Below the pieces are notes generated by a model. It saw nothing but the letters and a program-made list of their open reading frames with translations, was not told where the DNA came from and made no database searches. The position numbers and the translations under genes were made by a program. This document shows positions 1 to 6,284 of a DNA stretch of 8,382 nucleotides, piece by piece. Source of the stretch: Betaproteobacteria bacterium (GTDB lineage Bacteria; Pseudomonadota; Gammaproteobacteria; Burkholderiales; Usitatibacteraceae); assembly GCA_025362705.1 (NCBI GenBank), contig JANYFH010000241.1, positions 1-8,382 on the forward strand, written 5' to 3'. Every line of letters starts with the position of its first letter. The stretch's first letter is position 1.

Positions 1-117
1 CTCAGGTAATTCTGTTGAAAATCAAGCATTGACCGATTGATTTATTCCGCGTGCGGCACAGTGACGAGCGCAAGGTTCGGCATTTCATCCTGACGCTTGT
101 TCACAAAATGCGCCCTA

Positions 118-153
118 AACGCGCCACCACCAAACGTCGGGCGGTGTCGCGTT
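118..153. repeat. Imperfect inverted repeat upstream of argS
   Basis: Positions 118-131 (aacgcgccaccacc) can pair with 140-153 (ggcggtgtcgcgtt) at 12 of 14 positions around an 8-nt loop (132-139). The two mismatches are at 124/147 and 129/142. No T-tract follows, so it is not a classical intrinsic terminator for a gene upstream of the window. It ends 17 nt before the TATAAT box and so covers the place where a -35 element would lie. A protein-binding site or a simple palindrome are both possible; no function is shown. Confidence 0.45.
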
Positions 154-169
154 CCAATCCCCTTCCCGC

Positions 170-175
170 TATAAT
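170..175 (+). promoter_or_regulatory. Probable sigma-70 -10 box for argS
   Basis: A perfect TATAAT hexamer lies 24 nt upstream of the argS start codon, which would put transcription start near 181-183 and give a leader of about 17-19 nt. No good TTGACA-like -35 element is visible at the usual 16-18 nt spacing (that stretch reads about tcgcgt), so the promoter may be weak or helped by an activator. The short leader has no obvious Shine-Dalgarno sequence. The rest of 1-199 shows no convincing gene on either strand. Confidence 0.5.
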
Positions 176-199
176 TTAGGGCTAACTTTTAAGTCACGC

Positions 200-1864
200 A
201 TGCCATCCTTTATCGATAACAAAAGTGCTGTTGCTGCACTGTTCCAGAAAGCCCTGTTTCTGGCTTATCCCGCACTCAAAGACGAGGCTGCGCCGTTCGT
301 TATCGAGGTGGAAAAACCGAAAAACCAGGATCACGGCCACTTTGCCGTTAACAGCGCTTTACAGCTAGCCAAAAAACTCGGCGCCAAGCCGCGCGATATT
401 GCATTGGCTATCCTCGCGGCCTTGCCCGCTTCGGATTTGCTGGCAGGCACACCGGAAATTGCCGGGCCCGGGTTCATCAATATCCGGCTCTCCGCAATTG
501 CTGAAACGCGCGTTATATCGGCCGTGTTTGCGGCTGCGGATAATTTCGGAAATGGCAACGAGGGTAGTGGCCGGAAAGTGATGGTCGAGTTTGTTTCTGC
601 CAATCCTACCGGACCCCTGCACGTTGGTCACGGTCGTGGCGCTGCCATTGGCGACACCATTGCGCGGCTGCTAAAAACGCAGGGCTGGGAAGTGAGTCGT
701 GAATTTTATTACAACGACGCCGGGGCGCAGATCATCAATCTCGCCCTGTCGGTGCAGGCGCGATTGCGTGAACAGGCAGGTGTCGATGCGGCGTTTCCGG
801 AGAACGGATATCGCGGGGACTACATCGTGGAAATCGCCGAGCGGTATGCGCTTAAATTTGCGCAGGATCGAAATGGCGATGATCTTGACGCGGTACAAAA
901 ATTTGCCGTTGCCGCGTTGCGCCATGAGCAGGATCTCGATCTCAAGGCGTTCGATGTTCAATTCGATGTCTATTACCTTGAGTCGTCGCTCTACACCGAC
1001 GGCCTCGTCGAGAAAACCGTCGCCCATCTCGTCAGGATGGGCCACACCTATGAAAAAGATGGTGCGCTCTGGCTTAAGTCCACCGATTACGGTGACGACA
1101 AGGACCGCGTCATGCGCAAGTCCGACGGTACTTACACCTACTTCGTACCCGATATCGCCTATCACGTCACCAAGTGGGAACGCGGCTTCACTCGCGCCAT
1201 CACCGAGCTCGGTGCCGACCATCATGGGTCACTCGCCCGCATGCACGCAGGGCTGCAGGCGATGGACATGGGTGTGCCAAAAGGCTATCCGGATTACGTG
1301 CTGCACCAGATGATCACGGTGATGCGTGGCGGCGTGGAGGTGAAAATTTCCAAGCGCGCCGGAAGCTACGTAACGTTGCGCGACTTGATTGACGAAGTTG
1401 GCCGTGACGCGACGCGCTACTTTTTTGTCATGCGCAAATCCGATTCGCAGTTGACCTTTGATATCGATTTGGCAAAAAGCCGCTCGGAGGACAATCCGGT
1501 CTACTACGTGCAGTATGCGCATGCGCGAATTTGCAGCGTATTGAGCCTTTGGGGTGGCGATATCGGTACACTGAAGTCGGCGGATTTATCGGCATTGACC
1601 AGCAAGTACGAATCCGATCTGCTGCGCGCATTGGCTGATTTCCCGGAGCTGCTTCATGATGCTGCGCGTGAGCTTTCACCGCACCTGGTGTGCATATATT
1701 TGAGCGAACTCGCCGCCAAGCTGCATAGCTACTACAATGCCGAGAAGTTTTTGGTCGATGACGAGAACCTGAGGCTGGCAAGGTTGTCTCTTATTCTGGC
1801 GACCCGGCAAGTTTTGAAAAACGGCTTGGCGGTGGTAGGCGTTTCTGCACCTGAGAAAATGTAG
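200..1864 (+). CDS. argS: Arginyl-tRNA synthetase (class I aminoacyl-tRNA synthetase)
   Basis: This cytoplasmic enzyme charges tRNA-Arg with arginine using ATP. At 554 residues it is full length for bacterial ArgS. The N-terminal Add-1 tRNA-recognition domain covers about residues 5-100. The Rossmann catalytic core starts at about 125 and carries the HIGH-type signature as HVGH (141-144) within SANPTGPLHVGH. The second class I signature appears as KISKR (382-386), a conservative variant of KMSKR. The segment RVMRKSDGTYTYFVPDIAYH (303-322) is typical of the family. The helical DALR anticodon-binding domain covers about 435-554 and ends in the usual NGLAVVGVSAPEKM form. The ATG at 200 fits the normal N-terminus and follows the TATAAT box, although no clear ribosome-binding site is seen. 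The SPOR gene begins 3 nt after the stop, so the two are almost certainly co-transcribed. The identification is secure. Confidence 0.97.
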   Translation: MPSFIDNKSAVAALFQKALFLAYPALKDEAAPFVIEVEKPKNQDHGHFAVNSALQLAKKLGAKPRDIALAILAALPASDLLAGTPEIAGPGFINIRLSAIAETRVISAVFAAADNFGNGNEGSGRKVMVEFVSANPTGPLHVGHGRGAAIGDTIARLLKTQGWEVSREFYYNDAGAQIINLALSVQARLREQAGVDAAFPENGYRGDYIVEIAERYALKFAQDRNGDDLDAVQKFAVAALRHEQDLDLKAFDVQFDVYYLESSLYTDGLVEKTVAHLVRMGHTYEKDGALWLKSTDYGDDKDRVMRKSDGTYTYFVPDIAYHVTKWERGFTRAITELGADHHGSLARMHAGLQAMDMGVPKGYPDYVLHQMITVMRGGVEVKISKRAGSYVTLRDLIDEVGRDATRYFFVMRKSDSQLTFDIDLAKSRSEDNPVYYVQYAHARICSVLSLWGGDIGTLKSADLSALTSKYESDLLRALADFPELLHDAARELSPHLVCIYLSELAAKLHSYYNAEKFLVDDENLRLARLSLILATRQVLKNGLAVVGVSAPEKM

Positions 1865-1867
1865 ACA

Positions 1868-2533
1868 ATGGCAAAAGACTTCACTTCTGCATCAACCAAG
1901 TCCGCCGACAATGGTGGCAAGGGTCGTGGCATGCCACCGATGCTTACAGGCATCATCATTGGCTTGCTGATGGGAATCATGCTCGCACTCGGTGTTGCCA
2001 CCTGGCTCAATCGTGCCCACAACCCGTTTCTTGAAAAATCCCCGCCGGTTGAGGCGTTGCCAACGATTGCGGCACGGCAAGTTCCGCCATCCGGCACGAA
2101 GAACGAAAAGGGCGACGCGGAAAAGCCGCGTTTTGAGTTCTACCAAATTTTGCCCGGTGATAAAGGCGGAAATGCCGCTGAGCGCGCTGCAACAGGAACA
2201 TCAAATGTCGCCAGGCCATCGCCTTCACCTGATACTAAAATGGCGGCAAGATCCGATGCTGCTGTAGCCGCAGAGGTGGCTAGACCTTCGAGTGCTGAAA
2301 TAGTTTTTCTCCAGGCAGGTGCCTTCCAGAGCCAGACGGATGCCGAAAACCTGAAAGCCAAGATCGCATTTTCCGGTTTTGAGGCCAATGTCCGCCCGGT
2401 CAACTTGCCGGACAAAGGCACGTTATACAGAGTTCGTCTGGGCCCATATAAAAGCGCAGACGAAGTGAACAGAATCAAGGCAACGCTGTCTCAAAATGGA
2501 ATCAGTGCGGCCATCGTAAAAGCGGCCGATTAG
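1868..2533 (+). CDS. SPOR-domain inner-membrane protein, FtsN-like
   Basis: This is a 221-residue bitopic inner-membrane protein. A short cytoplasmic N-terminus with basic residues (K18, R20) is followed by one hydrophobic segment at about 25-47 (MLTGIIIGLLMGIMLALGVA), then a Pro/Ala/Ser/Lys-rich periplasmic linker (about 50-142) and a SPOR domain at about 143-219. The SPOR domain shows FLQAGAF near its start and YRVRLGPY in the middle. SPOR domains bind septal peptidoglycan stripped of stem peptides, and this topology is that of FtsN and DedD. The linker contains RFEFYQILPGDK (88-99), a short ordered-looking motif that I believe recurs in betaproteobacterial relatives. Its place directly after argS favours an FtsN-type cell-division role, but sequence alone does not separate FtsN from other SPOR proteins. 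The start is 3 nt after the argS stop, with only a weak GAG-type ribosome site inside argS, suggesting translational coupling. Confidence 0.88.
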   Translation: MAKDFTSASTKSADNGGKGRGMPPMLTGIIIGLLMGIMLALGVATWLNRAHNPFLEKSPPVEALPTIAARQVPPSGTKNEKGDAEKPRFEFYQILPGDKGGNAAERAATGTSNVARPSPSPDTKMAARSDAAVAAEVARPSSAEIVFLQAGAFQSQTDAENLKAKIAFSGFEANVRPVNLPDKGTLYRVRLGPYKSADEVNRIKATLSQNGISAAIVKAAD

Positions 2534-2561
2534 CTTCAACCTTTTTAATGGGAAATTCAAG

Positions 2562-3263
2562 ATGTCAAATTGGCTAAAAAAAATCGGCGTGCTGTTGTTT
2601 ACGGTACTTGCTTTCAGTGTGGCCCACGCGCAGCGAGTGATACCGCTCAATCCACCGCAACCGATCGAAAACGATGGCAAGGTCGAAGTCCTTGAATTTT
2701 TTGCTTATGGCTGCATTCATTGCGCCAATCTTGAAGCATCGTTCGATGCATGGGCCAGGCGCCAGCCAGCCGATGTGAAGGTCAAGCGCATTCCGTCACC
2801 GGTTCCGATTATGGGCATCGACAGTACCGTCATGTACTACTCGCTTGAAGCACTGGGCCAGGTCGAGCGCCTGCATTCCAAAATTTTCGAAGCAGCACAC
2901 CTCGAGAAAGTTGTTCTGGGCAATCCGGCACTGCTGAACAAGTGGCTGGAAAAAAATGGTGTTGACCCGAAAAAATATGAAGAAGTACAAAAGTCTTTTT
3001 CAGTTGTAACTAAAGTGAACCGCGCGCGGAAAATGGTCGCGGAATACAGAATTGAGGCGACTCCTACAATCGTCGTGAATGGAAAATTCGCCGTTGAGCA
3101 GGGTAGCGGGAGTGCAGAGGGCATGTTCGCAAACATCGATCAGCTGGTCGGCCAGATACGCATAACCATGAAGGCAGCGTCAGACCTTGCCAAGGAACCG
3201 GCCACCACAACTGCCGCGGCCAAGCCTGCAGCGAAAAAAGCGGCACCGGTCGCCGCAAAATAG
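2562..3263 (+). CDS. dsbA: Periplasmic thiol:disulfide interchange protein DsbA
   Basis: DsbA oxidises cysteine pairs in proteins newly exported to the periplasm and is itself re-oxidised by DsbB, which is not in this window. The 233-residue product starts with a Sec signal peptide: basic K6-K7, a hydrophobic core at about 8-20, and probable cleavage after AHA (21-23). The thioredoxin fold contains the redox motif CIHC (51-54) in FFAYGCIHCANLE; E. coli DsbA has CPHC. The cis-proline loop is ATPT (166-169, P168), and the helical insertion lies at about 65-160. Unusually, the protein ends in a Lys/Ala/Pro/Thr tail (about 211-233) outside the fold. The ATG follows a modest GGGA ribosome site 28 nt after the SPOR stop, and an intrinsic terminator follows the gene, making it the probable last cistron of the argS unit. 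The family is secure; which DsbA subtype it is remains open. Confidence 0.93.
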   Translation: MSNWLKKIGVLLFTVLAFSVAHAQRVIPLNPPQPIENDGKVEVLEFFAYGCIHCANLEASFDAWARRQPADVKVKRIPSPVPIMGIDSTVMYYSLEALGQVERLHSKIFEAAHLEKVVLGNPALLNKWLEKNGVDPKKYEEVQKSFSVVTKVNRARKMVAEYRIEATPTIVVNGKFAVEQGSGSAEGMFANIDQLVGQIRITMKAASDLAKEPATTTAAAKPAAKKAAPVAAK

Positions 3264-3283
3264 AGCGTCATTTTTTTGGCTTG

Positions 3284-3316
3284 AAAAACGCGGGCGTGTC
3301 CTGCGTTTTTTGTTTG
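3284..3316 (+). terminator. Rho-independent terminator after dsbA
   Basis: The arms aaaaacgcggg (3284-3294) and cctgcgttttt (3300-3310) form an 11-bp stem with one G·U wobble and a 5-nt loop (3295-3299). The 3' arm runs directly into a T-rich tail (3306-3316, ttttttgtttg). The hairpin begins 21 nt after the dsbA stop codon. It should end the argS–SPOR–dsbA transcript and separate it from the SDR gene. The A-tract on the 5' side could also let it work on the opposite strand. Confidence 0.85.
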
Positions 3317-3356
3317 TACTGCCGCCAGGCGAACAAGTTGTCCGCCACATGCGCGG

Positions 3357-3362
3357 TAAAAT
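3357..3362 (+). promoter_or_regulatory. Possible -10 box of the SDR gene, very close to its start codon
   Basis: TAAAAT lies just 5 nt upstream of the ATG at 3368. It sits between the dsbA terminator and the SDR, where a new promoter is expected. If used, transcription would start at or next to the start codon and give a leaderless mRNA. The -35 region is poor: TTGTCC at 3338-3343 leaves a spacer of only 13 nt. A promoter further upstream in 3312-3350 cannot be excluded. Confidence 0.35.
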
Positions 3363-3367
3363 AGCCC

Positions 3368-4123
3368 ATGATCAAAATTTTTATCACGGGTGCTTCCTCT
3401 GGCATCGGCGAATCAATGGCGCGTTTTTACGCCAAGCAGGGCGTGCAGCTGGGTTTGGTCGCGCGGCGCGCAGATTTTCTGGCGCGACTTGCAGATGAAC
3501 TTCTACCCCGTCCCGCCGTGTATGCGCTGGACGTGTGCGACGCGGCAGGGCTGAAAAGCGCGGCGACCGACTTCATCAATCGTTTTGGTGTGCCTGACAT
3601 CGTGATCGCCAATGCAGGTGTATCCGTTGGCACGCTTACTGAAATGGAAGACGACTTGAAGGTGTTTCAGAAAGTGTTTGATACCAATGTGATGGGCATG
3701 GTAAACACCTTTCATGCCTTTGTTGAGCCAATGAAACGGCAGAAAAACGGTACGCTCGTCGGCATTGCCAGCGTGGCCGGCTTTCGCGGCATCCCCGGCG
3801 GCGGCGCCTACTCTGCATCCAAGGCGGCTGTCATCAGGTACTGCGAATCGTTGCGCGTGGAACTGCGCAGCGAGGGTATTTCGGTTGTCACCATTTGTCC
3901 CGGCTACATCAGGACGCCGATGACCGCCGTGAACAAATTCAAGATGCCGTTTCTCATCGATGTTGATGAAGCGGTGGTGCGTTTCGCACGCGCAATAGAC
4001 GCCAAAAAATCGTTCGCGGTGATCCCCTGGACGATGGGGATCGCCGCGCGGCTTTTACGTTTGCTTCCGAACTCGCTGTACGACCGTGTTTTTTCTTTTA
4101 TGCCGAGAAAACCGCGATCGTGA
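3368..4123 (+). CDS. Short-chain dehydrogenase/reductase (classical SDR), substrate unknown
   Basis: This 251-residue protein has the length and motif set of a classical SDR, an NAD(P)-dependent oxidoreductase with a single Rossmann domain. The nucleotide-binding motif TGASSGIG is at 7-14, NAG at 82-84, and the catalytic tetrad is N108, S135, Y148 and K152 (YSASK at 148-152). PGYIRTPM (178-185) follows at the usual place. R33-R34 after the second strand suggest a preference for NADP(H), which is inference. The C-terminal part (about 190-251) is hydrophobic and basic and may lie near a membrane, but no clear transmembrane helix is evident. The start is fixed by MIKIFITGASSGIG, which leaves no room for a later start. 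No Shine-Dalgarno sequence is visible. It has its own position between the dsbA terminator and the beta-oxidation genes. The substrate cannot be deduced. Confidence 0.9.
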   Translation: MIKIFITGASSGIGESMARFYAKQGVQLGLVARRADFLARLADELLPRPAVYALDVCDAAGLKSAATDFINRFGVPDIVIANAGVSVGTLTEMEDDLKVFQKVFDTNVMGMVNTFHAFVEPMKRQKNGTLVGIASVAGFRGIPGGGAYSASKAAVIRYCESLRVELRSEGISVVTICPGYIRTPMTAVNKFKMPFLIDVDEAVVRFARAIDAKKSFAVIPWTMGIAARLLRLLPNSLYDRVFSFMPRKPRS

Positions 4124-4190
4124 TTTACGCAGAATATTTTATTGCCCTTGCCGAGGGGTTCCCATTTCATCCACTTATTAGAAAAGCCAA

Positions 4191-6284
4191 ATGACAGCGC
4201 GCTACCAAGTTCAAGACAATGTCGCCCTTATCACTATCGACAATCCACCCATCAATAGCATGGGCCTGGTAACTCGGCAGGCAATCGAAGCCGCATTGAA
4301 GCAGGCGACTGCGGATGCAAGCATAAAAGCCATTGTGATCACTGGCGCAAATGGCGTATTGACGGGTGGCGCTGACATTCGCGAATTTGGAAAACCCGTG
4401 GCGATGCAGTCGCCAAATTTGCACGATTTGATCCGCATGCTGGAAGCCAGCACCAAGCCGGTCATTGCGGCAATCAATGCTGTCTGCATGGGCGGCGGAA
4501 CGGAAATTTCACTGGGCTGCCATTACCGCGTTGCTGCACCCGGCGTGATGATTGGGCTCCCCGAAGTGAAGATTGGCATATTGCCGGGTGCGGGCGGCAC
4601 ACAGCGTTTACCGCGTGTCGCTGGCGTCGAATTGGCGTTAAGCATGATTGTCTCTGGCGACGCGGTGAATTCCGAGGTGCTCGCAAAGACCAGGGCGCTC
4701 GACAAATTAATCGATGGCGATTTCATGGCGGGTGTATTCGCATTTGCGAAAAACGTGATCGCTGATGGCGCGAAATTGCCACGCGTGCGCGACATGAAAA
4801 TCGAGATGCCCAACGCGGCGACATTTTTCGCCGAGGCACGCGCGAAGGTAGCGGCAAGCAGCGCACATTTTCCCGCACCACTCAAATGCGTCGATGCCAT
4901 CGAAGCTGCGGTACTACGCAAGTTCGACGATGGGCTTGCATACGAATTTCAATTGTTCACGGAACTCGTATTAACACCGGAATCGGTGGCGCTCCGTCAC
5001 GCTTTCTTTGCAGAGCGCGCTGCTTCAAAAATTTTCGACGTCCCGGAAACCACGCCATCGCGGTCTATCAAAGCCGTCGCTGTTATCGGTGCGGGAACGA
5101 TGGGTGGCGGCATCAGCATGAATTTTCTCAATGCCGGTATACCCGTGTTGATGCTGGAAATGAAGCAGGATGCCCTCGACAGGGGCGTTGCCACGATTCG
5201 AAAGAATTACGACAACACCGTCAAGCGCGGCAAGCTCACGCAGGAAAAATGTGATCAGCGAATGGCGCTGTTAACCCCTACACTGGATTATGAAGCGATC
5301 AAGAATGCTGACCTTGTTATCGAGGCCGTATTTGAAGATATTGGTGTGAAGGAGCAAGTATTCAGCAAGCTTGATACGGTCATGAAGCCGGGCGCGATTC
5401 TCGCCAGCAACACGTCCACACTGGATGTAAACAGGATTGCGAGCTTCACCAAACGACGGCAAGACGTTGTTGGCCTGCATTTTTTCAGCCCCGCAAATGT
5501 GATGAAATTGCTGGAAGTCGTGCGCGGTGCAGCGACGTCAAAGGATGTGCTTGCGACGGTAATGCAGCTCGCAAAAAAAATAAAGAAGACGGCGGTTGTT
5601 TCAGGTGTATGCGACGGCTTTATCGGCAATCGCATGATCGAACAATATTTGCGTCAGGCGCTATTCATGCTTGACGAGGGCGCATCGGTCGAACAAATTG
5701 ACGGCGCCATTGAGGGGTTTGGATTTGCGATGGGGCCGTTTCGCATGAGTGATCTGGCGGGAAATGATATCGGCTGGCACATTCGAAAGCGGCGTTATGC
5801 CGAACGGCCGGAAATCATCTACTCGAAAATTGGTGATCAATTGTGCGAACTGGGTCGTTTCGGGCAGAAGACCGGCGCTGGTTGGTACGACTACAAGCCG
5901 GGTGACCGCACCGCTTATCCCTCGGTAGTGGTTGCCGAGATGCTGAATAAATATCGGCTCACGCTGGGAATAAAACAGCGACTGATTTCCGATGAAGAAA
6001 TTTGCCATCGACTGGTCTACGCACTGGTCAACGAGGGTGCACATATTGTGGAAGAGGGTATCGCGCAGCGTGCATCGGATATCGACGTCATTTATCTCAC
6101 CGGCTACGGTTTTCCGCTATGGCGCGGCGGGCCCATGCATTATGCGGAAACGGTCGGCCTCGCCAAAGTTGTAGAAGCAATGGACGGCTTTACCAAAAAT
6201 CCGCACGCCGATCCGGCGTTCTGGAAGCCCGCGTCGAATCTCAAGGCTTGCGCAGTATCAGGAAAAGGACTTGATGCGAGATGA
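4191..6284 (+). CDS. Bifunctional enoyl-CoA hydratase / 3-hydroxyacyl-CoA dehydrogenase (MFE1/FadB-type)
   Basis: This 697-residue fusion catalyses two steps of beta-oxidation: hydration of trans-2-enoyl-CoA, then NAD-dependent oxidation of (S)-3-hydroxyacyl-CoA. The crotonase domain (about 5-200) has the acyl-CoA and oxyanion segment TGGADIREF (58-66), MGGGTEISLGC (100-110) and LPEVKIGILPGAGGTQRL (123-140). The two expected acidic residues are E105 and E125. A linker (about 205-290, with APLKCVDAIEAAV) leads to the dehydrogenase domain, whose NAD motif is GAGTMG (300-305). Its catalytic pair appears to be H430 and E442, with SNTS (406-409) and N480 in support. The C-terminal dehydrogenase domain is present twice, at about 476-568 and 600-690. 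The short linker resembles peroxisomal MFE1 and similar proteobacterial enzymes more than E. coli FadB (about 729 residues). It overlaps the acyl-CoA dehydrogenase gene by 4 nt. Only a weak ribosome site (gaaaag) precedes the start. Confidence 0.93.
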   Translation: MTARYQVQDNVALITIDNPPINSMGLVTRQAIEAALKQATADASIKAIVITGANGVLTGGADIREFGKPVAMQSPNLHDLIRMLEASTKPVIAAINAVCMGGGTEISLGCHYRVAAPGVMIGLPEVKIGILPGAGGTQRLPRVAGVELALSMIVSGDAVNSEVLAKTRALDKLIDGDFMAGVFAFAKNVIADGAKLPRVRDMKIEMPNAATFFAEARAKVAASSAHFPAPLKCVDAIEAAVLRKFDDGLAYEFQLFTELVLTPESVALRHAFFAERAASKIFDVPETTPSRSIKAVAVIGAGTMGGGISMNFLNAGIPVLMLEMKQDALDRGVATIRKNYDNTVKRGKLTQEKCDQRMALLTPTLDYEAIKNADLVIEAVFEDIGVKEQVFSKLDTVMKPGAILASNTSTLDVNRIASFTKRRQDVVGLHFFSPANVMKLLEVVRGAATSKDVLATVMQLAKKIKKTAVVSGVCDGFIGNRMIEQYLRQALFMLDEGASVEQIDGAIEGFGFAMGPFRMSDLAGNDIGWHIRKRRYAERPEIIYSKIGDQLCELGRFGQKTGAGWYDYKPGDRTAYPSVVVAEMLNKYRLTLGIKQRLISDEEICHRLVYALVNEGAHIVEEGIAQRASDIDVIYLTGYGFPLWRGGPMHYAETVGLAKVVEAMDGFTKNPHADPAFWKPASNLKACAVSGKGLDAR

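Noticed and set aside
118..153. Intrinsic terminator of a gene left of the window
   Set aside because: The inverted repeat has two mismatches and no T-tract on either side, and no coding end is visible to its left.
671..1225. 184-codon open frame on the - strand inside argS
   Set aside because: It lies wholly within argS, whose protein carries all family motifs. The antisense product resembles no family I know, and such frames are common opposite GC-rich genes.
699..1313. 204-codon + strand open frame in another frame of argS
   Set aside because: Its translation is rich in Arg, Ser and Pro, as expected from an out-of-frame reading of a GC-rich gene, and it overlaps the catalytic core of argS.
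4124..4190. Possible promoter or terminator between the SDR and the beta-oxidation genes
   Set aside because: TTGCCC/TTGCCG at 4142-4153 could be -35-like, but no -10 box is correctly spaced, and I found no stem followed by a T-tract. The gap is too weakly marked to call.
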